64,000 bases of DNA from Streptomyces flaveolus. GTDB taxonomy: Bacteria > Actinomycetota > Actinomycetes > Streptomycetales > Streptomycetaceae. A program made the position numbers and the translations under genes. This document shows positions 34,847 through 42,672 of the stretch, in pieces. Where the stretch lies: NCBI RefSeq assembly GCF_000716535.1, contig NZ_JNWV01000041.1, positions 1-64,000 of the forward strand, given 5' to 3'. The first letter of the stretch is position 1; each line of letters starts with the position of its first letter. The notes below the pieces were generated by a model. The model ran no database searches. It was not told the origin of the DNA and saw nothing but the letters and a program-made list of their open reading frames with translations.

Positions 34847-35335
34847 TCAGTCCGGCCGGGGCATGGCGCGCAGGCGCTCGATCTGGGTGTGGCTGAGGTC
34901 GTGGGCCCGGCGCATGTGCCGGGTGATCGCCCTCAGCTCGTCCTCACTGTGGTCGTCCAGGAGGGTCTGCCAGGTCCGGCCGAGGTCGTCCCACAGCGCG
35001 GTGACGCGGGCGAGGCGCTCCGGCACGGGGGTGACCAGCACACGTCGGCGGTCCTGCCGGTCGGGGGTGCGGGTGACGTAGCCGTCGCGTTCCAGCCGGT
35101 CCACGAGACGGGTGGCCGAGCCGGTGGTGAGACCGGTGCGGTCGGCGATCTGCCTGACGGTGAGCGGTTCCGGCTCGGCGGTCAGCAGGCTCAGGCACTG
35201 CACGTCGGTCGGGTGCAGGCCGAGGTGGTCGGCGACGGCCTGGTTGAACAGCACGTAGGCGGCCAGGTAGCGCCGGGACTCCAGGGCCAGCTCCTCGTAC
35301 AGGCGGGCCCGGTCGGGGTCGGTCACGTCCGTCAC
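34847..35335 (-). CDS. MarR-family regulator
   Basis: A 162-residue winged-helix repressor (TVRQIADRTGLTTGSATRLV, then RLERDGYVTRTPDRQDRRRV). The GTG at 35335 is preceded by GGCAAGGAGA. It is divergent from an NmrA-type oxidoreductase gene, with two short palindromes in between, a common arrangement in which the regulator responds to a toxic or redox-active compound. Confidence 0.85.
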   Translation of the reverse strand: MTDVTDPDRARLYEELALESRRYLAAYVLFNQAVADHLGLHPTDVQCLSLLTAEPEPLTVRQIADRTGLTTGSATRLVDRLERDGYVTRTPDRQDRRRVLVTPVPERLARVTALWDDLGRTWQTLLDDHSEDELRAITRHMRRAHDLSHTQIERLRAMPRPD

Positions 35336-35354
35336 GGGGATCTCCTTGCCGAAA

Positions 35355-35403
35355 TTACTGCGCGGCGCAGTAAGTCTTGCCCTAGTCTGCTGCGTGACGC
35401 AGC
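35355..35403. promoter_or_regulatory. Two palindromic operators between marR and the NmrA gene
   Basis: TTACTGCGC-G-GCGCAGTAA (35355-35373) and GCTGCGT-G-ACGCAGC (35389-35403) are both perfect inverted repeats with one central base and share the core CTGCG/CGCAG. Their spacing and position fit MarR binding to control both divergent genes. Confidence 0.7.
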
Positions 35404-35445
35404 CAATGTGCCACACAGCAATCGTATCGATCCCGGGGGGGACCC

Positions 35446-36318
35446 ATGCTCATCATCGCCGTCACCGGCGCCACCGGCGCCCAGGGCGGGGCCACCGCCC
35501 GCGCCCTGCTGGGCGCCGGCCACCAGGTCCGCGCCCTGACCCGGCGCCCCGGCGCACCCGCCGCCGAGGCACTGCGCGGCCTGGGCGTCGAGGTCCGCCA
35601 CGCCGACTTCGACGACCCCGGCTCGCTCACCGCGGCCCTCGCCGGCGCCGACGCGCTCTTCGCGGTGACCACCCCGTTCGGCACCGACACCCGGACCGAG
35701 ATCCGGCAGGGCACGGCCCTCGTGGACGCGGCGGCCGGGGCCCGCCTCGGCCATGTGGTCCTCACCTCCGCCGCCCATGCCGACCGCGGCACCGGCGTCC
35801 CGCACTTCGAGAGCAAGTGGGCGGTCGAACAGCACCTGCGCGCCTCCGGCCTGCCCTGGACGGTGATCGCCCCGGCCGCGTTCATGGACAACTACACGAG
35901 CGGCTGGACCCTCGACGCGCTGCGCAACGGCGTCTTCGCCTGGCCCATGCCGGCCGACCGGCCGCTCACGCTCATCCCGGCCACCGACATCGGCGCGTTC
36001 GCCGCGCTGGCCCTCCAGCGCCGGGACGACTTCGCGGGCCACCGCGTCGACATCGCCTCCGACACGTGCACCCCGGCGCAGATCGCGGCCACCCTCACCA
36101 CCGCCCTGGCCCGCCCGGTCGCCCACGAGCAGCCGCCCCTCGGCCAGGTCCGCACCCACTCCCCCGACCTGGCGGCGATGTTCGCCTACTTCACCGACAC
36201 GGGCCTCGACGTCGACGTCACCGGCCTGCGCCACGCCCACCCCGAGATCGCCTGGCACACGTTCGCGGACTGGGCCGGCGAGCAGAACTGGGCGGCCCTG
36301 CTGGGTCGTCAGCCGTAG
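35446..36318 (+). CDS. NmrA-family NAD(P)-binding oxidoreductase
   Basis: A 290-residue SDR-superfamily protein with the glycine motif VTGATGAQG at residues 6-14 and a dinucleotide-preference Arg pair (LTRRPG). The catalytic Tyr of classical SDRs is missing, as in NmrA/quinone-reductase-2-like members. The RBS GGGGGGGA lies before the ATG. Divergent from marR, it is probably induced by a quinone-like compound. Confidence 0.85.
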   Translation: MLIIAVTGATGAQGGATARALLGAGHQVRALTRRPGAPAAEALRGLGVEVRHADFDDPGSLTAALAGADALFAVTTPFGTDTRTEIRQGTALVDAAAGARLGHVVLTSAAHADRGTGVPHFESKWAVEQHLRASGLPWTVIAPAAFMDNYTSGWTLDALRNGVFAWPMPADRPLTLIPATDIGAFAALALQRRDDFAGHRVDIASDTCTPAQIAATLTTALARPVAHEQPPLGQVRTHSPDLAAMFAYFTDTGLDVDVTGLRHAHPEIAWHTFADWAGEQNWAALLGRQP

Positions 36319-36422
36319 GGCTGCCACCCCGGCAACGCCGAAGGGCACACCCCGGCAACCTTCCCCCGCTCCACGGCGACTCCGGTGGAGCACCCCACCC
36401 GGACGACCAACTGGAGTCGTCC

Positions 36423-36927
36423 GTGAGCCCCACATCCCCCGGCGCGACCGCCACCGCGGGAGCCGTACGGCACCGGCGCTCGGGCTACCGCTCGCGCTCG
36501 CCGCCTGCGGCGCCCTCGGCTGTCGGTCATCCCCCTCGAGAAGCGCCGGGACGGCAGCTCCGCCGGCTATGTCACGGCCCCCAGCACCGCGGCCGGCCGC
36601 AAGGGCATCCTGATCGCCAACTCGGCCGTCACCGGCGGCGTCTCCGACCGCACCTTCTACCTGGGCCGGCCCTGGCACGCCGGCGGCGACGCCACGCTCG
36701 ACCCGCAGGCCACCGTCCGCGACACCACTGTGAGCGCCGCGCTCAGGACCGCCCCCCGGACCGGCATGAGCGGCTTCTCCTGGAAGGACGACCGCTTCGC
36801 CGAGTTCCGCGACACCGGCCCCCGCGCGGGCCCGGCGAGCCCCGGCCGCCCCCAGCTCACCGACGCCCAGGCCGCGACCCAGGAGATCGCGGCCTGGCTG
36901 GGGGACTGGACACCGACCGCGTCCTGA
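36423..36927 (+). pseudogene. Pectinesterase relic
   Basis: Translation from about 36520 to the stop at 36925-36927 gives the C-terminal third of a carbohydrate-esterase-8 pectinesterase: GYVTAPSTAAGRKGILIANS, then FYLGRPWH with the conserved Arg-Pro-Trp and TGMSGFSWKDDRFAEF. The N-terminal catalytic domain is missing. Just upstream, in another frame, the GTG at 36423 opens a segment that reads as a lipoprotein-like signal (ALGLPLALAACGALG). This suggests an internal deletion joined a signal peptide to the C-terminus out of frame. Confidence 0.75.
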
Positions 36928-36946
36928 CGGCGCGCGCCGACAACTC

Positions 36947-36966
36947 TTTTCCACAGCTGTGGACAA
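36947..36966. other. Head-to-head DnaA-box pair
   Basis: TTTTCCACA (36947-36955) and TGTGGACAA (36958-36966) are inverted with a 2-bp spacer. TTGTCCACA is the Streptomyces DnaA box. Isolated pairs can be chance, but this one is perfectly arranged in non-coding DNA beside the pectinesterase relic. Confidence 0.5.
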
Positions 36967-37046
36967 CGGCGGGAGGCGGCCGGTGCTCGCCTCCCGCGAA
37001 GCGTCGCCTCCCGCCGCCCCCACCAGTGGGGCCGGTCCTGCCGGTG

Positions 37047-38831
37047 CTACTGCACGACCGTGATCCGGTCCGCCTTCGGCGGTGTGATCGGGGACGTGGC
37101 CGACGAGTTGGCCGTCAGGTACTTCTCCAGGGCCGTCAGGTCGTCCGCGCCGACCAGGTCGCCGGTGCCCTGTGCCAGCGTCGGGAAGCCGTCGCCGCCG
37201 CCCGCGAGGAAGCTGTTGGTGGCGACCCGGTAGGTGGCCGACGGGTCGATCGGGGCGCCGTTCAGGCGGATGGAGTCGGTGACCACGCGGTCCGCGCCGG
37301 ACTTGGTGAGGTCCAGGGTGTAGGTGAGGCCCGCGGACGGCTGGAGGATCTTCGGAGCCGCCGCGTTGGCGCCGCTGACCTGCTCCTTGAGGACCTGGAC
37401 GAGCTGGGCGCCGGTGAAGTCCTGGAGGTTCACGGTGTTGGCGAACGGCTGGACCGTGAAGCCCTCGGCGTAGGTGACCACGCCGTCGCCCTCGGCGCCC
37501 TTGGCCGCGTAGGTGAGGCCGGCCCGGACCCCGCCCGGGTTCATCAGCGCGAGGCTGGTCCTCGGGTCCAGCTCACGGCCGTGGGCGAGCTGGGCATCGG
37601 CGATCAGGTCGCCCATGGGGGACTCGGTGCCGCTGTTGTTGACGTCGGCGGAGATGTAGCCGATGGGGCGGTTGCCGATCGGGGCGGCCAGGGTGTTCCA
37701 GCGCGAGATCAGGTCGGTCATGTCCGCCGCCTTGGGCACGTCCCGGGTGACCACGTGGTTCGCGGACTTCACCGCCGTACGCGCGATGTCGCCGGTGCGG
37801 CGGTCGTAGGTCAGCGTGGTGTCCGTGTAGAGGCGGCCGAAGGAGGACGCCGAGGTGACCATGCGGGGGCGGCCGGACGGGTCCGGGACCGTGCAGACGT
37901 ACGCCTGGTGGGTGTGGCCGGTGACCAGGGCGTCCACCGCCGGGGTCACGCTCTTGGCGATGTCCACGATCGGGCCGGAGATGCCGCTGCCGGCGCCCGG
38001 GGAGTCGCAGTCGTAGTTGTAGGAGCCGGAGGCCGGGAAGCCGCCCTCGTGGATCAGGGCCACGATCGACTGCACGCCCTGGCGCTGGAGCACCTTGGCG
38101 TACTTGTTGATGGTCTCGGCCTCGTCCTTGAAGGACAGGCCCTTGACGCCGTCGGCGGAGACGATGCCCGGCGTGCCTTCCAGGGTGACCCCGATGAAGC
38201 CGATCCTGACGTCCTTCTTCTTCCAGACCCAGTACGGCTTCAGGATCGGCTTGCCGGTCTTTTCGTCCAGGACGTTCGCGGCCAGGTACGGGAAGTCGGC
38301 GCCCTGGAACTCCTGGTCCGTGTAGCAGCCGTCCGTGGGGTGGCAGCCGCCGTTCTGCAGGCGGGCCAGTTCCCGCGCGCCCTCGTCGAACTCGTGGTTG
38401 CCGACCGAGGTGACGTCCAGGTCCAGCTTGTTGAGCGCCTCGACGGTGGGCTCGTCGTGGAAGAGGCCCGAGAGCAGCGGGGAGGCGCCGACCATGTCGC
38501 CGCCGGCCGCGGTGATCGAGTACGGGTGGCCCGTGCGGGCCTGGCGGAGGTGGGTCGCGAGGTACTCGACACCGCCCGCGTCGACCGTCTTCGTCGTGCC
38601 GTCCGGCTGGAGTTCGGTGACCCGGCCGGAGGAGCCGGACGGGGGTTCCAGGTTCCCGTGCAGGTCGTTGAAGGAGAGGAGCTGGACGTCCTGGTAGCGG
38701 CCCGGCCGGTGGTGGCTCTCGTGCGCGTCCGCCGGCAGGGCGGCGGTCAGCGCCGCGGCCGTGGCGAGAGTGGCTGCGCTCGCGAGAAGGGCGTACGTAC
38801 GACGTCTGGTGCGCCGGGGCGCGGCTGGCAT
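37047..38831 (-). CDS. Secreted bifunctional 5'-nucleotidase/2',3'-cyclic phosphodiesterase (UshA-like)
   Basis: A 594-residue secreted metallophosphatase. After a Tat- or Sec-type signal (RRTRRRTYALLASAATLATA) the metallophosphatase domain has SFNDLHGN, GGDMVG, GNHEFD and GHTHQA, the four metal-binding blocks. The C-terminal 5'-nucleotidase substrate domain includes the GGDGFP and NSFLAGG segments. It releases phosphate from nucleotides outside the cell. The RBS GGGGGG is 4 bp before the ATG. Its place next to the phosphate block fits PhoP control, although I could not identify a PHO box in its promoter. Confidence 0.9.
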   Translation of the reverse strand: MPAAPRRTRRRTYALLASAATLATAAALTAALPADAHESHHRPGRYQDVQLLSFNDLHGNLEPPSGSSGRVTELQPDGTTKTVDAGGVEYLATHLRQARTGHPYSITAAGGDMVGASPLLSGLFHDEPTVEALNKLDLDVTSVGNHEFDEGARELARLQNGGCHPTDGCYTDQEFQGADFPYLAANVLDEKTGKPILKPYWVWKKKDVRIGFIGVTLEGTPGIVSADGVKGLSFKDEAETINKYAKVLQRQGVQSIVALIHEGGFPASGSYNYDCDSPGAGSGISGPIVDIAKSVTPAVDALVTGHTHQAYVCTVPDPSGRPRMVTSASSFGRLYTDTTLTYDRRTGDIARTAVKSANHVVTRDVPKAADMTDLISRWNTLAAPIGNRPIGYISADVNNSGTESPMGDLIADAQLAHGRELDPRTSLALMNPGGVRAGLTYAAKGAEGDGVVTYAEGFTVQPFANTVNLQDFTGAQLVQVLKEQVSGANAAAPKILQPSAGLTYTLDLTKSGADRVVTDSIRLNGAPIDPSATYRVATNSFLAGGGDGFPTLAQGTGDLVGADDLTALEKYLTANSSATSPITPPKADRITVVQ

Positions 38832-39006
38832 GGGACCCCCCTGTGGGTCGGCTGTGGTGGCTCGGCGCAGCCTAAAGTCAACGCGCGTAGCACGACAGGG
38901 GGTTCATGGTTACATCCTGGTTTCCCTTTGCCGGTGCCTTTACCGGGGCTCCCGCCGTGGCCGATGTGCCGGGAATTCGCCCCGGCCGCCCCGTACCCTC
39001 GTACGC

Positions 39007-39933
39007 ATGAGCAGCGACGACACCGTACGGGGCTTCCCCGCCCGCTCCATCGAGACCTACTCCGCGCTGACTCCGGACCGGGCCGAGGCCGTACTGCGCC
39101 TGCTCGGCGAGGCCGTCCGGGTCGACGGCCAGCAGCCGGTGTCCGAGCAGGGCCGGCTGCAACTGCGCGGCGGGGCCCGCGAGGGCGTCTCGCACCTGCT
39201 GCTGACCATCGACGGCGAACTCGTCGGCTACGCCCAGCTCGAGGACACCGACCCGGTGGAGGCGCCGGCCGCCGAACTGGTCGTGCATCCCGCGCACCGC
39301 GGGCACGGTCACGGCCGGGCGCTCGGCTCGGCCCTGCTCGCCGCCTCCGGCAAGCGGCTGCGGGTGTGGGCGCACGGCGGGCACCCCGCCGCCCGGCACC
39401 TCGCCCAGGTGCTCGGCCTGACCCTGTTCCGCGAACTGCGCCAGATGCGGCGGTCGTTGACCGATCTGGAGCTGCCCGAGCCGACGCTGCCGGAGGGCGT
39501 GACCGTGCGCACCTTCGTGCCCGGCAAGGACGACACGGCCTGGCTCGCCGTGAACGCCGCCGCCTTCGCCCACCATCCGGAACAGGGCTCGCTGACCCAG
39601 CGGGACCTGGACGACCGCAAGGCCGAACCGTGGTTCGACCCGGCCGGTTTCTTCCTCGCCGAACGGCGCGGTGAGCTGGTCGGCTTCCACTGGACGAAGG
39701 TGCACGCCGAGGAGGGGCTGGGCGAGGTGTACGTCCTCGGGGTCCGGCCCGGCGAACAGGGCGGCGGCCTCGGCAAGGCCCTGACCACGTTCGGGCTGCG
39801 CCACCTGGCCGCCCAGCAACTGCCGACCGCGATGCTCTACGTCGACGCCGACAACAAGGCGGCGGTGTCGGTGTACGAGCGCCTGGGCTTCACGGTCCAC
39901 GAGACGGACCTGATGTACCGCACGGAGACCTGA
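39007..39933 (+). CDS. mshD: Mycothiol synthase
   Basis: A 308-residue protein with two tandem GNAT domains that acetylates cysteinyl-glucosaminyl-inositol with acetyl-CoA, the last step of mycothiol synthesis. The CoA-binding motifs read VVHPAHRGHGHGRALG in the N-terminal copy and LGVRPGEQGGGLGKAL in the C-terminal copy. TACCCT at 38994-38999 lies 7 bp before the ATG, so the mRNA is probably leaderless. A terminator follows immediately. Confidence 0.93.
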   Translation: MSSDDTVRGFPARSIETYSALTPDRAEAVLRLLGEAVRVDGQQPVSEQGRLQLRGGAREGVSHLLLTIDGELVGYAQLEDTDPVEAPAAELVVHPAHRGHGHGRALGSALLAASGKRLRVWAHGGHPAARHLAQVLGLTLFRELRQMRRSLTDLELPEPTLPEGVTVRTFVPGKDDTAWLAVNAAAFAHHPEQGSLTQRDLDDRKAEPWFDPAGFFLAERRGELVGFHWTKVHAEEGLGEVYVLGVRPGEQGGGLGKALTTFGLRHLAAQQLPTAMLYVDADNKAAVSVYERLGFTVHETDLMYRTET

Positions 39934-39946
39934 CATCTCCCCACGT

Positions 39947-39980
39947 GAGGGGCGGTCGTCTTGACGGCCGCCCCTCTTTT
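39947..39980 (+). terminator. Terminator after mshD
   Basis: GAGGGGCGGTCGTC pairs with GACGGCCGCCCCTC with one wobble pair and a very short loop, followed by TTTT, 14 bp after the mshD stop. Confidence 0.8.
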
Positions 39981-39982
39981 GC

Positions 39983-40018
39983 ACCACCCTTTCACTACTC
40001 AATTAGTGAAAGGGTGGT
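39983..40018. promoter_or_regulatory. Operator of the YtrA-type regulator (perfect 15-bp inverted repeat)
   Basis: ACCACCCTTTCACTA (39983-39997) and TAGTGAAAGGGTGGT (40004-40018) are perfect inverted repeats with a 6-bp spacer, ending 7 bp before the regulator ATG. The position is ideal for autorepression of the whole transporter operon. Confidence 0.8.
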
Positions 40019-40025
40019 TGTACCG

Positions 40026-40412
40026 ATGGTCGAGTACCGCATCGACCGGCACAGCGGCGTCGCCACCTACGTGCAGATCGTCCAGCAGACCAAACAGGCC
40101 CTCCGCCTGGGCCTGCTGCGGCCGGGCGACCGGCTGCCCACCGCACGCGAGGTGGTGGAGGCCACCGCCATCAACCCCAACACCGTCCTGAAGGCGTACC
40201 GCGAACTGGAACGCGAGGGCCTGGTGGAGGCGAGGCGCGGCCTCGGCACCTTCGTCCGGCGGTCCCTGGGCACCACCCCCGCCGACTCGCCCCTGCGCGG
40301 GGAGCTGGAGCAGTGGGCGGACCGCGCCCGCGCCGCCGGGCTGGAGCGGGACGACGTGGCCGCACTCTTCACTGCCGTACTCGACACGCACTTCCAGGGG
40401 GACCCGACATGA
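40026..40412 (+). CDS. GntR-family regulator, YtrA subfamily
   Basis: A 128-residue regulator with the winged helix at about 12-80 (QIVQQTKQALRLGLLRPGDR, ATAINPNTVLKAYRELEREG) and a short C-terminal dimerisation segment typical of YtrA. The start codon follows the operator repeat. The stop overlaps the ATPase start (ATGA). YtrA regulators respond to cell-envelope or peptide-antibiotic signals and control the linked ABC transporter. Confidence 0.88.
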   Translation: MVEYRIDRHSGVATYVQIVQQTKQALRLGLLRPGDRLPTAREVVEATAINPNTVLKAYRELEREGLVEARRGLGTFVRRSLGTTPADSPLRGELEQWADRARAAGLERDDVAALFTAVLDTHFQGDPT

Positions 40413-41302
40413 GCAGCGACACGGCGTTGAGGGCCGAAGCTCTGGGGAAACGGTTCGGCCTCCGTGCGGGCTGGGCGCTGCGGGACTGCTCGTTCCGGCT
40501 GCCCACCGGGCGCGTGTGCGCGGTCGTCGGCCCCAACGGCGCCGGCAAGTCCACCCTGCTGGCCCTGGCCGCCGGGCTCACCGCGGCCACCGAGGGCAGC
40601 CTGACCGTCCTCGGCACCACACCGGCCGCCGCCCGCCCCCGGGTCGGCTTCGTCGCCCAGGACAAGCCGCTGTACCCGCAGCTCACCGTCGCCGAGACGC
40701 TGCGCATGGGCGCCGACCTGAACCCCGGCCGCTGGGACGCGGCCGGCGCCGAGCGGATCGTCGCGGGCGGCGGCCTGGACCCCGAGGCACGCGTCCGCTC
40801 CCTCTCCGGCGGCCAGCGCACCCGCGTCGCGCTCGCCCTCGCCCTCGGCAAGCGGCCCGAACTGCTGCTCCTGGACGAGCCGATGGCCGACCTGGACCCC
40901 CTGGCCCGGCACGAACTGATGGGCACGCTGATGGGGCAGGCCGCCCGGTACGGCACCACCATCGTGATGTCCTCGCACGTCGTCGCCGAGCTGGAGGACT
41001 CCTGCGACCACCTGCTGCTCGTCGGCGACGGCCGGATCCGGCTGTCCGGCGAGATCGACGACCTGCTCGCCGCCCACCGGAGGGTGAGCGGCGCCGCCGG
41101 GGCGACCCCGCTGGACGCGCACACCGTGGTCGAGTCCCGGGTCACCGGCCGGCAGCTCACCGCGCTGATCCGCCCGGCCGGACCGCTCCCCGGCGACTGG
41201 CGCACCGCGACGCCGTCCCTGGAGGAACTGGTCCTCGCCCACCTGCGCAACCCCGCCGCCCCCGCCCTGACCCCGGCCGACAACGAGGAGCACGCCACGT
41301 GA
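40409..41302 (+). CDS. ABC transporter ATPase of the YtrA operon
   Basis: A 297-residue ATPase with Walker A GPNGAGKST (residues 42-50), signature LSGGQ, Walker B LLLLDEPMADLDP and the switch His in SSHVV. It overlaps its neighbours by 4 bp on both sides. It powers export through the permease encoded next. Confidence 0.9.
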   Translation: MSSDTALRAEALGKRFGLRAGWALRDCSFRLPTGRVCAVVGPNGAGKSTLLALAAGLTAATEGSLTVLGTTPAAARPRVGFVAQDKPLYPQLTVAETLRMGADLNPGRWDAAGAERIVAGGGLDPEARVRSLSGGQRTRVALALALGKRPELLLLDEPMADLDPLARHELMGTLMGQAARYGTTIVMSSHVVAELEDSCDHLLLVGDGRIRLSGEIDDLLAAHRRVSGAAGATPLDAHTVVESRVTGRQLTALIRPAGPLPGDWRTATPSLEELVLAHLRNPAAPALTPADNEEHAT

Positions 41303-42348
41303 CCGCCACCCTGAGCGCACCCGCCCCGGTGACCCCCGCCCCGCGCCAGACCCGCTGGCTGCTGCGCCTGCACCGGCCCGCCCTGTACGCCTGGGCGGTC
41401 CTGGTCGTGGGCGCGGCCGGCGCGCTGCTGTGGCTGTGGGGCCCGCTCACCGACGCGGCCGTGGAGGCCTGGCGCGACTACGACGCCACCTGCGCGCGCG
41501 GCCGCGCCTGCCGGTACGACCAGGACGCGATCCTGCGCTACAAGGACGTCTACCAGTACACGACCCTCGCCGTCCTCGCGGTCCCGTTCCTCGTCGCGGC
41601 CTGGGCGGGCGCCGCGCTGACCGGCCGCGAGATGGAGACCGGCACGGCACGGCTCGCCTGGACCCAGGGCGTCTCGCCGCTGCGCTGGCTGACCGCGCGG
41701 CTCGCGGTCCCGGCCCTCCTGGTCACCGCGGGCACCGGCCTGCTGGCGCTGCTGCACCACATGGCGTGGTCGGCGGGCGCGGGCCGGATCGACACCGCCA
41801 AGCCCTGGGAGGACGTGCCCACCTTCTACTCGGGCGGCCCGCTGATCGCGGCGCTCGCACTGACCGGCCTGGCCGTCGGCGCCCTCGTCGGGCTGCTGCT
41901 CGGCCGCTCGCTGGTCGCGCTGTGCACCTCCGCGCTCACCGTGGCCGCGCTGTGGATCGGCGTCCACATGAGCCTGCCGCACCTGTGGCCGACCGTCACC
42001 GGCGTCACCGGCCGCCGGAACTTCCCGGCGTACTCGGGGATCAAGGTCGAGGAGGGCATCGTCACCCCGTCCGGCGCCCACGTGCCCGCCTCGACCTGCG
42101 TCTCCGACACCACCACCGGGTGCCAGCGCCTCAACGACCAGCGGCACGCCGTCGGCTTCTACGTCGACTACCACCCCTACTCCCACTACTGGCCGCTGCA
42201 CCTGGCCTCGACGGGGGTCCTCCTCGCCCTCACCGCCGTACTGACAGCGCTCGCCTTCTGGCTGGTACGACGCCGGACCACCGGCGCCCCCACCCGCACG
42301 AAGGCGGCCCACGTCACCGAGGCCGCCCCCGGCGAAGCCGCCGCCTGA
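41299..42348 (+). CDS. ABC transporter permease of the YtrA operon
   Basis: A 349-residue membrane protein with about six hydrophobic segments and a large extracellular loop between the fifth and sixth (about 225-295) with two Cys (STCVSD, TGCQRL) that may form a disulfide. The cytoplasmic GREMETGTARLAWTQGVS element typical of ABC-2 permeases lies near residue 115. The GTG start overlaps the ATPase stop. Confidence 0.85.
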   Translation: MTATLSAPAPVTPAPRQTRWLLRLHRPALYAWAVLVVGAAGALLWLWGPLTDAAVEAWRDYDATCARGRACRYDQDAILRYKDVYQYTTLAVLAVPFLVAAWAGAALTGREMETGTARLAWTQGVSPLRWLTARLAVPALLVTAGTGLLALLHHMAWSAGAGRIDTAKPWEDVPTFYSGGPLIAALALTGLAVGALVGLLLGRSLVALCTSALTVAALWIGVHMSLPHLWPTVTGVTGRRNFPAYSGIKVEEGIVTPSGAHVPASTCVSDTTTGCQRLNDQRHAVGFYVDYHPYSHYWPLHLASTGVLLALTAVLTALAFWLVRRRTTGAPTRTKAAHVTEAAPGEAAA

Positions 42349-42404
42349 CGTCCCCGTCGGCCGCGGCCCTGACCGGCTTCCGGCCCCTGCGCCCGACGGC
42401 CCCG

Positions 42405-42457
42405 GCCGGTGCGGTACGTCCCTGGCGCGGGCGAGAGACGTACCGCACCGGCGTTTT
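42405..42457 (+). terminator. Terminator after the YtrA transporter operon
   Basis: Perfect 16-bp arms (42405-42420 and 42437-42452) enclose a 16-base loop and are followed by GTTTTC. The rest of the 42349-42672 gap holds the ppk promoter region and shows no other gene. Confidence 0.7.
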
Positions 42458-42672
42458 CACGGCCGGGAACCCCTTCGGGCCGCCCCCCGCTATCCCGCAC
42501 GTCATGTCGCCGTAACCATTGATTCAGCCGGGCTTGCGACGCTCGGCCAATGAAGCCCGCCGTGCCAGAGCCTTCGCCGCCCCCCGAGGGGCCCGCGGGG
42601 AACGGGGCCGTCATGCTCCCGCCCGCACGTTCCGACGCGCCTGTGTCACCCGTTGCGCGGAAGAATGGGTTC

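Noticed and set aside
36368..36391. GCTCCAC/GTGGAGC inverted repeat after the NmrA gene
   Set aside because: A short 7-bp stem with a 10-base loop and no T-run; too weak to call a terminator.
38832..39006. A PHO box before the 5'-nucleotidase gene, based on GGTTCATGGTTACATCC at 38901-38917
   Set aside because: The repeat spacing is 7-8 bp rather than 11 bp, so it does not fit the PhoP operator pattern.
35346..39674. A very long plus-strand open frame of about 1,440 codons
   Set aside because: It crosses several well-supported genes on both strands and its translation is Arg/Pro/Gly-rich low complexity, typical of a shadow frame in GC-rich DNA.
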